From the NCBI GenBank assembly GCA_044222225.1, contig JBGANR010000001.1:62001-126000 (forward strand): a stretch of 64,000 nt of DNA. The letters run 5' to 3'. Source of the DNA: JBGANR01 sp044222225 (GTDB taxonomy: Bacteria; Actinomycetota; Actinomycetes; Mycobacteriales; Mycobacteriaceae). Under the pieces are notes generated by a model. The model was not told the origin of the DNA, made no database searches, and saw nothing but the letters and a program-made list of their open reading frames with translations. Below are positions 17,201 to 27,594 of the stretch, piece by piece; within the stretch, counting starts at the first letter, position 1, and every line of letters begins with the position of its first letter. The translations under genes were made by a program, and so were the position numbers.

Positions 17201-17835
17201 GCATCAACCCGCTCGCGCTGGAGGAGTTCGCGGCGCTGGAGGAGCGCTACACCTTCCTGTCGACGCAGCTCGAGGACGTCAAGGCGGCCCGGGCCGACCT
17301 GCTGGCCGTCATCGAGGACGTCGACGCCCGCATCCAGCAGGTCTTCGCCGAGGCGTGGGTCGACGTCGAGCGCGAGTTCGTCGACGTCTTCCAGACGCTC
17401 TTCCCCGGTGGTGAGGGCCGGCTCGTGCTCACCGATCCGTCGAACATGCTCACCACCGGCATCGACGTCGAGGCCCGGCCGCCGGGCAAGAAGGTCAAGC
17501 GGCTCTCGCTGCTCTCGGGCGGGGAGAAGTCGCTGACGGCCGTCGCGATGCTCGTGGCGATCTTCCGGGCGCGCCCGTCGCCGTTCTACGTCATGGACGA
17601 GGTGGAGGCCGCGCTCGATGACACCAACCTGCGTAGGTTGCTCACGCTTTTCGAGCAGCTCCGCGACCGCAGCCAGCTCATCGTCATCACGCACCAGAAG
17701 CCGACGATGGAGATCGCCGACGCGCTCTACGGCGTCTCGATGCGCGGCGACGGCATCACGCAGGTGATCAGCCAGCGGCTGCGGGGCGTCGATCTGGTCG
17801 GGAGCCGGCCGGCGATCGACGAAGTCGACGTCTGA
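14236..17835 (+). CDS. smc: chromosome segregation protein SMC
   Basis: 1199 residues, normal length for bacterial SMC. Walker A GPNGSGKSN at about 31-39; QGQLSAILESRPEERRAYIE (Q-loop region) at about 140-160; long coiled coils rich in Ala/Glu/Arg; a hinge at about 530-650; signature LSLLSGGEKSLTAVAM near 1090 and Walker B FYVMDEVEAALDD near 1117. With ScpA/ScpB it forms the ATP-driven complex that extrudes loops and helps resolve replicated origins. The GTG start gives the VYLKSLTLRGFKSFA N-terminus shared with mycobacterial SMC. The gene is intact and the reading frame has no defects. Confidence 0.98.
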   Translation: MYLKSLTLRGFKSFASATTLRLEPGITCVVGPNGSGKSNILDALRWVMGEQGAKGLRGGKMADVIFAGTSGRAPLGRAEVTLTIDNSDGALPIEYSEVSITRRMFRDGGGEYEINGRTCRLMDVQELLSDSGIGREMHVVVGQGQLSAILESRPEERRAYIEEAAGVLKHRRRREKAARKIEAMAANLSRLTDLTAELRRQLKPLGRQAEMARRAQTVQADLRDAKLRLAADDLVTRRAELATQAGSEATLRARQEEVAGRLAEVERLLAAHEAELTRLEPGVTAAQQAWFTLSALAERVGATGRIAAERRRHLSEPVQVGTGRDPEDLDAQAEAAAEDEAELLEAVEEAAMTLEGAREALADCDERAAVAEREHTAAVALVADRREGLARLQGEVATLRAKVESGDGESARLDAAIDAAAGRVAEYEAELAEHAETAAEIEAAEPELNEHYERSAAALDGAEGRVAELVAAERVAERGIASLEARIEALSLGLRRGDGGAWLLANGDGVIGAVAGLVTVEEGWEAAIAAALGPAGDAVAVVDADAAAVAVAALRGADLGRAVVLHPTPVPAPAAVPDGCRAAADVVGGDERVTGALAVLLAGTVVADDAAAARAALATGGVTRVVTRDGDLFGPGWAVGGAGSAPSAIEVQASVDAAAVDLGEVRTRLEEVSAALSGASTELESRRTVAEQALLALHDSDGRLDGAYERLAQLGQQIRDGHAEQRRLRYQRDRAEERRDETLARLADAEARLAALESSGADVPADISSAERDVAMRQLAAARGVETEARLAMRSAEERSNAVRGRAEQLRRAARAEREARARAAEQQRRRAEAAAVADAVARGAQRVADAVARAVTDAAAVREELTRRRDAAVVARNAARTSAGDLGKTLTTLRDEVHRDEVARAQAQLRIEQLEEQILEAWGIAPDDIVAEYGPDVPLPPSALELAEYEQAKERGELVVRPQPMPYDRRTQQRRAKQAEQDLKSLGRINPLALEEFAALEERYTFLSTQLEDVKAARADLLAVIEDVDARIQQVFAEAWVDVEREFVDVFQTLFPGGEGRLVLTDPSNMLTTGIDVEARPPGKKVKRLSLLSGGEKSLTAVAMLVAIFRARPSPFYVMDEVEAALDDTNLRRLLTLFEQLRDRSQLIVITHQKPTMEIADALYGVSMRGDGITQVISQRLRGVDLVGSRPAIDEVDV

Positions 17836-17916
17836 GAGACGTCTCGCGGCAATAGTCGTCGCGAGTCCTCGTAGAGACGTCGGTTTCGGTCAGGTGTGTT
17901 GGGATACGGTTCCGGC

Positions 17917-19395
17917 ATGGGTCGACCGATCGATCGGGTCCGTGAGTTCGCCGTCGCCGTCGCGGCGGCCGATGCCGTCCTCTATGAGCGCCTCGCAGTG
18001 TCGGATCGGTCGGTGCTCGATCGTGGGGCGCCGCTGGTCTCACGGGCCGCCGACCATTCCATGGTGTGGTTCGCGACGGCGACCACCATGCGTCTCGCCG
18101 GCGGCCGCCGCGCACGCCACGCCGCGACCCGCGGCGTCGTGTCCATCGCCATCGCGTCCGCCGTGACGAATCAGTTGCTCAAGCGGGTGCGCTGGCGCGA
18201 CCGGCCGAACATCGCGATCCTGCCGCCGCGGCGGGTGGCGCGCCGGATGCCGACGTCGTCATCGTTCCCGTCGGGGCATTCGGCCAGCGCCGCGGCCTTC
18301 GCGACGGCCGTCGCGATCGAGCACCGGCCCCTGGGTGCGGCGGTCGGGATCGCGGCGGCGGCCGTGGCCGCATCGCGCGTCGTCACCGGCGCGCACCATC
18401 CGTCCGATGTCGTGGTCGGCATCGGAGTCGGCGCGGCGATCGCGCTGCTCGGGGCGCGGCTGGTTCCGCCGGCCGGTCCGGCGCTGGCCGATGAGGCCGC
18501 TGTCACCCCGGTCCAGGTGCCGGCCCTGCCTGGTGGTGAGGGACTGGTGGTCATCGGTAACGGCGGTTCCGGTGTCGACGGCGAGAACACGGCGCTCGAG
18601 GCCGTGGCCGACGCGTTGCCGCGGGCGCGGATCGTCCCGATCAGCGACGGCAGCGAGCTCGAAGCCGCAGCCGAGCGCGCCGTCCGAGACGGGGCGCGGG
18701 CGCTCGGCGCATGCGGGGGAGACGGCACGATCCTCACCATCGCGACCGTCGCCGTGCGGCACGGACTGCCGCTCGCGGTGTTCGCGGGCGGCACGTTCAA
18801 CCACTTCGCCAAGGATGCGGGGATCCCCGAGATCGACGCGGCGGCGGTCGCCGTGGGCGAGGGTCGCGGCAGCCTCGTCGACGTCGCGACGATGAACGAC
18901 GACGTCTTTCTCAACACGGCCAGCCTCGGTGCGTACCCGGAGTTCGTCACCGAGCGCGAGCGACTGCAGCCCCGGTACGGCAAGCGGCTCGCGGCCGTCA
19001 TCTCCGCTTGGCGTCTGGTCTCGACGGCCGACGCCGTGTCGATCCGCGTCGACGGCCGACCGATGCGCTCGCTGGCCTTCTTCGCCGGCAACGGTCGCTA
19101 CGCCCCGGTCGGCTTCGCGCCCGCGGTGCGACCGAGCCTGACGTCCGGCATGCTCGACGTCCGCATCCTGCAGGCCGACCATCGTGCGGAACGCTGGCGT
19201 CTGGTGTGGGCGCTGCTCACCGGAACGCTGCACCGCAGCGGCCTGTATGAGGAGATCGTCGCCGACAGCGTCGACATCGACGTCGACGATCACGGCGGCG
19301 TACTCGTCTCCCGTGACGGCGAGGTCGGTGAGCCGGCCAACCACCTGGAGTTCCGCGTCCTACGCGGGGCGCTGCGGGTCTATCGACCGTACTGA
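17917..19395 (+). CDS. PAP2 phosphatase-diacylglycerol kinase fusion protein
   Basis: 492 residues. The N-terminal PAP2 domain has all three catalytic blocks: KRVRWRDRPN (about 89-98), PSGHSASAAAFATAVAI (about 118) and SRVVTGAHHPSDVVVG, with weak membrane helices between them. The C-terminal lipid-kinase domain (DAGK_cat) has CGGDGTILTIA near 266, then GGTFNHFAKDAGIP and a NAD-kinase-like C-terminal sandwich. Such fusions should act on phosphatidic acid/diacylglycerol or polyprenyl phosphates at the membrane. It sits 81 bases after smc, the first gene of the region that replaces the usual smc-ftsY junction. ATG start at 17917. Confidence 0.88.
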   Translation: MGRPIDRVREFAVAVAAADAVLYERLAVSDRSVLDRGAPLVSRAADHSMVWFATATTMRLAGGRRARHAATRGVVSIAIASAVTNQLLKRVRWRDRPNIAILPPRRVARRMPTSSSFPSGHSASAAAFATAVAIEHRPLGAAVGIAAAAVAASRVVTGAHHPSDVVVGIGVGAAIALLGARLVPPAGPALADEAAVTPVQVPALPGGEGLVVIGNGGSGVDGENTALEAVADALPRARIVPISDGSELEAAAERAVRDGARALGACGGDGTILTIATVAVRHGLPLAVFAGGTFNHFAKDAGIPEIDAAAVAVGEGRGSLVDVATMNDDVFLNTASLGAYPEFVTERERLQPRYGKRLAAVISAWRLVSTADAVSIRVDGRPMRSLAFFAGNGRYAPVGFAPAVRPSLTSGMLDVRILQADHRAERWRLVWALLTGTLHRSGLYEEIVADSVDIDVDDHGGVLVSRDGEVGEPANHLEFRVLRGALRVYRPY

Positions 19396-19477
19396 GGTCC
19401 CGGCCGCATCCCGATCACGAGAATTGTCACACCTCGGTCGTACGCTGTTGCCGTCACCAGTCGACCAGGAGGTGTCG

Positions 19478-22400
19478 ATGGAGCAACCCGACCGCGACCC
19501 GACGTTGCGCCGCAACGTCGCCTCGCTCATCCGCTTCCTGCGTGAACTCGCCACTCAGGTCAGTCGGCCGGTGCGACGGATGAAGGACCATCCGGCCGTC
19601 ATCGCGCTGGACGGCTCGGCCGCGGAGGCGGCGCTGTCCCTCGTCGGCGACGGCGAGATCCTGCGAGCACGACGTGTCCTGCGCGATCCGCCGCCGGAGG
19701 TTCCGGCCGTGCTCCACGGCCGGCTGCACGGCGATCCCACGGCGTCGGACGCCGATCCGGTCCTGCGCAAGGTCCTTGTCGACGACGATGAGCCGCCGCT
19801 CGAGGCCTATCGGGAATGGCGTGCCGGCTGGGACGCCTGGGCCGCCGTCGATCGGGGCCGTCGCCCTCACGCGGAGTTCTACGACGCCCTCTTCACGGCT
19901 CGGCAGGAGTGTGAGAGCAGTCCGGAGTCGATCGAACTCGTGCTCGCCGGGGGATTGCTGAGTCTCGACGAGGCCGTCGCCGGCGAACGGATCGAGACGC
20001 ATCTCGTCACCGTGCCGGCTCGGGTGGTCCGGGATGCGGAGACGAGTGATCTCGTCGTCGCCGTCGACGGCGAGCCGTGCCGCCTCGAAGACGCGCGGGT
20101 GCTCGCGGGGATCGACGTCTTCGACGGCAGTGGGACCAACCGTCTGGAAGAGGTCCTCGCGACCGTGCGGCACCCGCTGGACCCGGACTTCTCGGTGTTC
20201 CTCAAGGAGTGGGCCGATCGCGCGCTGACGGTGCCGGTCTCGGTCGGCGAGGAGGCATCGGGCCTGCGGACGCTGACGGCCGCGCCTGCGCTCGTCGTGC
20301 GGCGACGGGGCGCCTTCGCGCTCGGCGAGTATTACGACTCGATGCTCGAGACCGTTCTCGACGAGGACGCTCCGGTGCCGCTCGGGCTGGCGCAACTCGT
20401 CGCCGTCTACGAGCGTGCCGATCGGCTCGCGTGGATCGAGAGATCGGGCGCGGGAGTCTCGTTGCCGGACGATCCGTTGTTCCCGTTGTCCGCGGCACCG
20501 GGAAGACCCATACGATCGCCAACCTCGTCTCGGCGTTGTTGGCCGAAGGCAAACGGGTGTTGGTCACCGCGGAGAAGGCCCAGGCTCTCGGCGTCTTGCG
20601 CGAGAAACTGCCGCCGGCGGTGCGTGAGCTCTGCGTGTCGGTGACCGACGTGGGGCGTGGCGGCTCGGCGGAGCTCGGCGCAGCCGTCTCTGAGATCACC
20701 GCGCGTCGATCGGCGTTCGACGCCGGTGCGGCTCGTGATCGGATCGCCGCGCTGACGGCTCGGCGGGCCGTGGCCGTCGAGCAGCGTGCGGCGCTTGTCG
20801 AGCAGCTCCGGTGGCTGCGCGAGTCCGAGACCGTCCGGCATCCGGAGATCGCGCCGGGGTACGGCGGCACGCTGGCGGAGATCGCGGCTCGGGTCGTCGA
20901 TCGGCGAGCCGACTTCATGTGGTTACCCGGGCCGGTGCTCACCGAGCGACCGACGATGACACGGCCCGAGTTCCAGCGGCTGCTGTGGCTCCAGGCGATG
21001 CGGACGCAGGCTCGCGTAGGTCGGCTGGGACAGTTGCTCGACGTCGACGTCGTCAGCTTGCTGCCGCCGTTCGAGGCACTCAGGCGGATGTGCGACGCCG
21101 CCCGGGTCGACGTGCCCGACGGCGACACCGTCATGACGACCGCGGCTCTCGGACGGCTCTCGGCGGTGAGCGATGCCCTGGCCGATGCCTTGGCCGCGCT
21201 CGACCGGCAGCAGCCGTGGTGCGGATCTCTGACGGACCGGATTCTCGACGGCTCCGCAAGGCACGTCTGGGAACGCGCGAGCGAGGTGCCCAGGATCATC
21301 GGCCGTGCCGTCGACGGCGACCGGTACATCGGGCATCGGGACATTCGATGCGAGGTCGAGGGTCCGGCAGCGCAAGCGGCCTACGGCGCGCTCGCCGAGG
21401 CACTGAGCCGTGGGCGCGAATGGAAGTCGCGGCTGTTCAAATCCGATGAGCAGAAGGCCGTCGAGTCGGCGGGGCCCGTCGCCACGGTCGACGGTGTGCC
21501 CGCGACGTCCGCGGAGTCGGCGCACCTCGTTCATGTCCATCTTTCGGTGCTCCAGGACGTAGCGGACGCCGGCCGGTTGCTGGCCGACATCGGTGTTCCG
21601 GTCGACGGCCGCGGTTCCCGGGTCGCTCGTGTGGGCGAGCTCAGCGCGTTGCGCCCGTCGTTGCAGGACGTGAGGGCCGTTGTGCGGATCGCCGCGGATG
21701 CCGACGCCGCCTGGCGAGAGCTCGGTGGGCGCGGATCCCCGATCGGCTCGCGTGACGAGGCGAGATCGTTCGTCGCAACGGTTCGGCGCATGCACGCCGA
21801 CGTGGCGCGCCGGCGCGCTGTCGAGGGGCTGGCCGAGGTGGAAGGGGCGCTCGCGGATGCCTTCGCCGGTGGTCCGTCGCCGGAATCGGCGGCGTTGATC
21901 GAAGGTGTGCGCCGTCGGGACGCATCGGCGGTCGCGTCGGCCGTCGGCGCCTTCGGGCCGGCGAGGCAGGAGCGCGACGATGAGCTTGCTGCGGGCGAAC
22001 TTGAGCGGCGGTTGGCGACGGGTGCCCCGGGTCTCGCCGCCCTCATGCGGGCGGAGACGGAATCCGCCGCCGTCTGGGACGACCGCCTGGCTCGGATGGA
22101 CGAGGCATGGGCGTGGCGCAGGGCAGAGCGATGGCTGGCCGATCAGCGGAGTCCGGGCCGGGACGCGGAGTTGGCCGAGCGCGTGGCCCTCGCGGAGCGT
22201 GAGGTCGCCGTCGTCACGGAACAAGTGGCCGGGGAACGCGCGTGGGCCGCATGTCTGGCTTCGATGACGGCCGACCAGGTGGAAGCGCTGAGCGCCTACC
22301 GCAGTCAGATGGCCAAGATCGGGAAGGGCACGGGCCGATACGTCGAGATCAATCGGGCTGCCGCGCGGGAGGCGATGGCGGTCGCTCAAGGCGCCGTGCC

Positions 22401-25032
22401 CGCCTGGGTGATGCCGCTGTCGGGCGTGCTGTCCTCGGTGCCCGCGACGGCGGACGCATTCGACGTCGTCATCGTCGACGAGGCCAGCCAGGCGAACATC
22501 CTCAGCCTCTTCCTGCTCATGCTCGCGCCGCGGGTCATCGTCGTGGGCGACGACAAGCAATGTGTGCCGGGAACCGTCGGCTTCGGCGAGCTGCAGCCGA
22601 TCTTCGACCGGCTCGACGACATGCTGCCCGACCTACCCCGATATCGGCGCAATGCCTTCACGCCGCAGTCGAGCCTGTTCTCGCTGCTCAAGGAGCGATT
22701 CGGGCAGATCGTGCGGCTGCAGGAGCATTTCCGGTGCATGCCCGAGATCATCAGTTGGTCGAGCAATGAGTTCTACCGGGACGCGCCGCTCGAACCGTTG
22801 CGGCAGTTCGGTTCAGACCGTCTGGTGCCGCTTCGGGCGACGTACGTTCAGGGCGCCGAGTCGGCGGGGCGCAATGAGCGGCTGCACAATCGTGTGGAGG
22901 CGCGCGCGATCGTCGACGCCGTCGAGCGCTGCATCGCCGATCCGGCCTACGACGATCGGACGTTCGGCGTGGTCGTCCTACAGGGACGCGCTCAGGTCGA
23001 TGTGATCCGCTCCGAGCTGCTGACGCGGATCGGTCCCGATGAGATCGAGTCCCGGCGGCTGCGGGTGGGTTCGCCGCCTGACTTTCAGGGCGACGAGCGC
23101 GATGTGACCTTCCTGTCGATGACGGTGGCTGAGAACCAGCGATACATGGCCCGCACCAGAGCGGACGACGAGCGTCGCTTCAACGTCGCGGCCTCGCGTG
23201 GCCGGGATCAGATGTGGTTGTTCCACTCGGTGACGGCCGACCAGCTGTCACCCGACGACCTTCGGCGCAGGTTGCTCGATCATGTCACCGCCGCGGCTCC
23301 GGACGCCGATGCGATGCCGACGGGGGTGACGCGTGATCGGCGCGTCGAGCCGTTCGACAGCCTCTTCGAGCAGCGGGTGTTCCTCGACATCGTCGCGCGC
23401 GGCTATCACGTCAATCCGCAGGTGAAGGCCAACGGCCGGTTGATCGATCTTGTCGTCACCGGCGCTGCAGGCAGGCTGGCCGTCGAATGCGACGGCGACG
23501 CGTTCCACAGTTCGCCGGAGCAGGTCAGAGCCGACCTTGAACGGGAACGAGAGCTTCAGCGCGCCGGCTGGGAATTCTGGCGGGTTCGGGAGTCGGAGTA
23601 TCACCTCGACCCGGTGGCGGCCCTCGCAGACCTGTGGCGGGCGCTCGACGAGCGCGGGATACGTCCGGCGGGAGCCGACGATGAACGTGGCGGTATCGAG
23701 GCGCCGGGCACGTGGCTCGCCGTCGCGGCGACGCCGAACGTGGTGGAAGCGGCTGCGGTGGATATGCCGAGCGTGGTGGATGTGCCGGACGCCGTCGCCG
23801 ATGCCGACGAGCCGGTGGCTGCCGAAGTCGCGCCGTTGACTGTCGTCGAACCGTTGACTGTCGTCGACGAACCGGTGACTGTCGTCGACGAACCGGTGAC
23901 AGTCGCGGACGAGTCGGCGACAGTCGTGACGGAACCGTCCGAGGACGTCCGATCCGCACCCGGCGTCGACGCACCGGTGACGGCTGCGCCGAGACGCGGC
24001 CGGCCGCCGAAGACCGAGCCGACCGACGCGGACGCGATCTCCCGGGGGATCCGCGACCTGCTTGCGGAGGCGTCCGGCCCGATGTCGCGGAACGAGATCG
24101 CCGATGGTCTCGGATCGGATGGTGCCGACGTCGGGTACGTGCTCCAGCGGTTGTGCCGTGCGGGCACGGTCGAGGCGATCGGCCGGACCAAGGGGACGCG
24201 CTACCGGTTGGCTCATGCGAGTGCGGTCGTCGAGCCGGCGCCACCGCCACCGCCACCGGCGCCGGCGCAACCCGGATTCACCGAACCTGCCGATGCTGCC
24301 GCTCGGGAGACCGATCGCCGGATCTACGACCTGCTGGCCGGTGCATCGTCACCCGTCCGGTCGGCTCTTGTCAGCAGCATGCTCGATCTCGACAAGGCGG
24401 CGACGGACGCCTCGCTGCGCCGGCTTCGGTCGTCAGGGCGCGTCGAGATGGTGGGGAGGAAGCGTGGCGCGGCGTACCAGGTAGCGGGTGCACCGGCGGA
24501 GGCGCAGACGCCCGAGGTGGTCGAGCTCGCGGCGACCTCCGACGGCTCGTCCTCGCCGACACCCGATCCGCGAGGGGGTCGAGAACAAGCGCCTGAGGTG
24601 GTCGAGCCCGCGGCGAGGGCGCCTGGACTGCGTCCGAACATGCTTCCGCGGGTCATCTCGGCGATGGTGCGCGATCGTCCGGTCACGGTCGACGGATTGA
24701 GACGGCGCCTGTCCGCCTCGGAGGAGGACATCCGGGCGGCGCTCGACGACCTGGTGTCGGATCGGAACGTCACGCGGATCGGGAACGAGTACTGGCGCTC
24801 CGACGAGGTGCCGGGAGGTAGGGGAGACGGCGTCGGCCTCGCGCCGGCCGCCCGGTCCACCGCCCGGCAGCTCCTCGCGGTGGCAGCGTGGGGCGCGCCG
24901 GTGACGATGGAACGTGCGCGGACGATCACCCGGTTGCCCGACGGTGCGATCCGAGGGCTGCTGGACGAACTCGTGGCCGACGGTGTGTTGCGAGTCGAGG
25001 CGGGTGACGAGCCGTCGTGGGCTCGCGGATGA
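19478..25032 (+). pseudogene. UPF1-like SF1 helicase / MTES_1575 nuclease / winged-helix protein, frameshifted
   Basis: Two reading frames encode one protein of about 1850 codons. Frame one starts at ATG 19478 after AGGAGG, carries an N-terminal domain of large AAA helicases (VASLIRFLRELATQ) and ends its homology at LFPL (about 20,487). Frame two resumes at GTGKTHTIANLVSALLAEGK. About 25 residues, including the front of Walker A (GPP), are missing at this junction, with a net -1 shift. Downstream come Walker B DVVIVDEASQA, VVGDDKQCVPG, LQEHFRCMPEII and the helicase C-domain (NVAASRGRDQMWLF). A PD-(D/E)XK MTES_1575-type nuclease follows (QVKANGRLIDLVV, LAVECDGDAFH, FWRVRESEY), then a repeat linker and four winged-helix units (about 24,040-25,029). 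Probably a defence helicase-nuclease, inactive as it stands. Confidence 0.8.
23833..23939 (+). repeat. in-frame tandem repeats in linker (21-bp unit)
   Basis: Copies of a roughly 21-bp unit around GAACCGGTGACTGTCGTCGA encode repeated EPVTVVD heptads. They form an acidic Val/Thr linker between the nuclease and winged-helix parts of the giant protein. The copies near 23,860-23,905 are almost identical, showing recent slippage or duplication. The linker length should vary among relatives. Confidence 0.7.
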
Positions 25033-26752
25033 GCGGCCCGAGACTGCGAGCTTGGCAGCGGGAGGCGCTCGACGCTTGGGACGCCGCCGGCCGGAGCGGC
25101 ATCATCGAGGCGGTGACCGGCGCCGGGAAGACGACGCTGGGCATCGCCGCTGCTGAGGCGGCACTCAACCGTGGCCGAGGGGTGCTCGTCGTCGTGCCGA
25201 GCGTCGACCTGCTCAACCAGTGGTACTCGGCGCTGTCGACAGGACTGCCGGACCGGCGGATCGGACGCCGAGGCGCCGGTCACGGTGACACGCTGGCGGC
25301 CACCGATCTTCTCGTCTCCACCGTCCAATCGGCGACGCGTGGCTCGGCGGCGCGTCCGTCCGGCGCGGCGCTCATCATCGCCGACGAGGTCCACAGGTAC
25401 GGGGCGGCGGCCTTCTCGGAGGTGCTCGACGTCGCGTTCACCGAGCGGCTCGGGTTGACGGCGACACCCGAACGCGCTGACGAGGGCGTGGCCGAATACC
25501 TGTTGCCGTACTTCGGGCGGGTCATCGAGGGTTGCGACTACGACCGCGCCCGGGCCGAGGGCATTCTTGCACCCGTCCGGGTGATGCTCGTCGGTGTCGG
25601 CTTCGCGCCGGACGAGCAGGAGGAGTATTCGGAGCTCGACGAGATCGTCCAGCGCGAGCGTCGGGCCCTGACCACGCGATACGGCTGCGTCACCGAACCG
25701 CATGGCGAGTTCATGCGACAGGTGATGGCGTTGAGCGGAGGCGGCGACGACCGCGGCACGTGCTTGCCGAGTGCGCGGGGAAGGCATCGACGGTCGGCCG
25801 GTTCGGTGAGGTGCTGGCGGATGCAGGCCGGACCATCGTGTTCACTGAGACCAAGGAGTCGGCCAGGAGTACGTCGGAGGAACTGCTCGCGGGTGGCGTC
25901 GTGGCGGTTCCGTTCACCAGCGATCTCCGCAAGACCGATCGTGGACGGCTGTTGGACCAGTTCAAGGACGGCGATGTCGCGGCGCTCGTCGCGCCGCGAA
26001 TCCTCGACGAGGGGATCGACGTCCCGGAGGCGGACGTCGGAATCATCGTCGCGGCGAGCCGTTCTCGACGCCAGATGATCCAGCGGATGGGGCGGATCAT
26101 TCGGCCCAAGAACGATGGCCGCGCGGCATCGTTCGTCGTGCTCTACACCCGTGGTACGAGCGAGGATCCCGCCGCCGGCGCGCATGAGACATTCCTCGCG
26201 CAACTCGAGACCGTCGCGGACGAGGTGGTCGACGTCCCGGCCGACGACGCTCCGTCGCTGCTGGCGACGTGGCTGGCCGGCGTGGTCGACGGACAGGCCG
26301 GGCGTGCGGTCTCGGCCGATACGGTGCCCCGGCCGCCCATGCTCGCCCCACCGACTCCGGCACCTGCCCCGACGGCATCCCATCCGCCCGCGGCACAACC
26401 TGCGCCGATACCCGTCCCGGACAAGCGAGCGCCGGCCGAACCCACCGCCGACCCGCTCGTCCGGCTGCGCTCGACGCTGTCGTCGCCCGCCGGTCTGGAC
26501 GTCGTCCTCACCTGCCTGTCGGTGCTCTACGACGACGAGATCGAGGTGATGCTCGGCCTGCTGGGCGTCGGACGTGACAGGCCGATGGCCGTCGAGGAGC
26601 TGGCCGACGAGACGGGACGTCCGCTGCGAGTGGTGATGCGGATGAGGGACGGTGCCGTCGAACGGCTGGGAATGTGTGATGTTCGGGCCGTTCTGGACGC
26701 CTCGAATGTGAGAATCAGCGGGGCGAAGAAGAAGGAGGCCCGAAACCTGTGA
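25029..26752 (+). pseudogene. SF2 DEAD/DEAH-type helicase with C-terminal HTH region, frameshifted
   Basis: The ATG at 25029 overlaps the preceding stop. The first frame (to about 25,745) holds motif I EAVTGAGKTTLG, motif Ia VVVPSVDLLNQW, motif II LIIADEVHRYG and motif III LGLTATPERAD. The second frame, reached by a net -1 shift, holds HVLAECAGKASTVGRF, IVFTETKESARST, motif V DEGIDVPEADVGII and motif VI RQMIQRMGRIIRPK. Both halves together make a complete roughly 574-codon helicase. A Pro/Ala linker follows, then a C-terminal helical segment (VEELADETGRPLRVVMRMR) like a winged-helix. One missing base near 25,745-25,760 explains the shift: either real decay or a sequencing error. It is the second gene of the coupled operon. 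Confidence 0.82.
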
Positions 26753-27594
26753 CGCATGTTGTCGCGATCATCAACCTGAAGGGCGGCGTCGGAAAGACCA
26801 CGACGACCGCGGCGCTCGGCGAGTTCCTTGCCGGCGAGTTCGGCAAGCGGGTGCTGCTCATCGATCTCGATCCGCAGACGAACCTGACGACGATGATGAT
26901 CGGCGAGCACCGATGGGGCGAACTCGATGCGGCGGGCCGGACGTTGGCCGGGCTGTTCAAGCGCGCCCTCGCCGGCGGTGTCGACGGCCTCGACGGGTCA
27001 GACCTCGTCGTTCGCGACGCGTCGCCGTTGTCGGCGGTCGCCGGAGTCGATCTCATCCCGTCGTCCCTGGAACTCATCGGAATCCAGGACCGGTTGAGCG
27101 CCATCGGCGAACGCAGCACCGAGATCTTGTCGGTCGCTTTGGCGCAGACGATGCAGGCCTACGACTACGTGCTCATCGACTGCCCGCCGAACCTCGGGAC
27201 CGTCACGCTCAACGGCATCCGGATCGCCGACGGCTTCATCATTCCCACGATTCCCGACCACATGTCACGGAGCGGCATCGCTCCGGTGCAGAAACGCATC
27301 GGCGATGCCGCGGAAGGCTGGGGACGCAAGATCGTGGACCTGGGCGTGATCATCACGAAGTACCGGACGGCGTCGAAAGTGCATCGCAACACCATCGACA
27401 TCCTCTCGCGGAACCCCGAGATAAGAATGGTGTTCCCTTCCTATATTCCGGAGGCGAATCAGATCGCCGCGGCGGCCGAGCACGCACCGTTCGGCACTCT
27501 GCGGCGGAGATACGGCACGGGTGAGCCGTTCGCGCGGCTTCAGGAGCTCTCCCAGGACTTCCTGGCGACGACGCAGGTGAGGTTGGGCTGGTGA
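26749..27594 (+). CDS. ParA/MinD-type ATPase
   Basis: 281 residues. Deviant Walker A INLKGGVGKTTTTAALGEFL at the N-terminus, A' motif LLIDLDPQTNLT, Walker B YVLIDCPPNLGTVTLNGIRI. This is a full-length ParA-like ATPase with no HTH, and no parB or plasmid replication gene is nearby, so partition is unlikely. Its GTG start overlaps the helicase stop (GTGA) and its stop overlaps the next GTG, tying it tightly to the helicases and the small downstream protein. A role in assembling or positioning a defence complex is inference. Confidence 0.88.
   Translation: MTHVVAIINLKGGVGKTTTTAALGEFLAGEFGKRVLLIDLDPQTNLTTMMIGEHRWGELDAAGRTLAGLFKRALAGGVDGLDGSDLVVRDASPLSAVAGVDLIPSSLELIGIQDRLSAIGERSTEILSVALAQTMQAYDYVLIDCPPNLGTVTLNGIRIADGFIIPTIPDHMSRSGIAPVQKRIGDAAEGWGRKIVDLGVIITKYRTASKVHRNTIDILSRNPEIRMVFPSYIPEANQIAAAAEHAPFGTLRRRYGTGEPFARLQELSQDFLATTQVRLGW

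Noticed and set aside
14347..17694. A 1115-residue open frame antisense to smc
   Set aside because: It is the reverse-strand shadow of a GC-rich gene, with no motifs and Arg/Leu/Gly-biased composition; smc is unambiguous.
26749..27594. ParA as a plasmid or chromosome partition gene
   Set aside because: No parB or clustered parS-like sites are adjacent, and it is translationally coupled to helicase genes.
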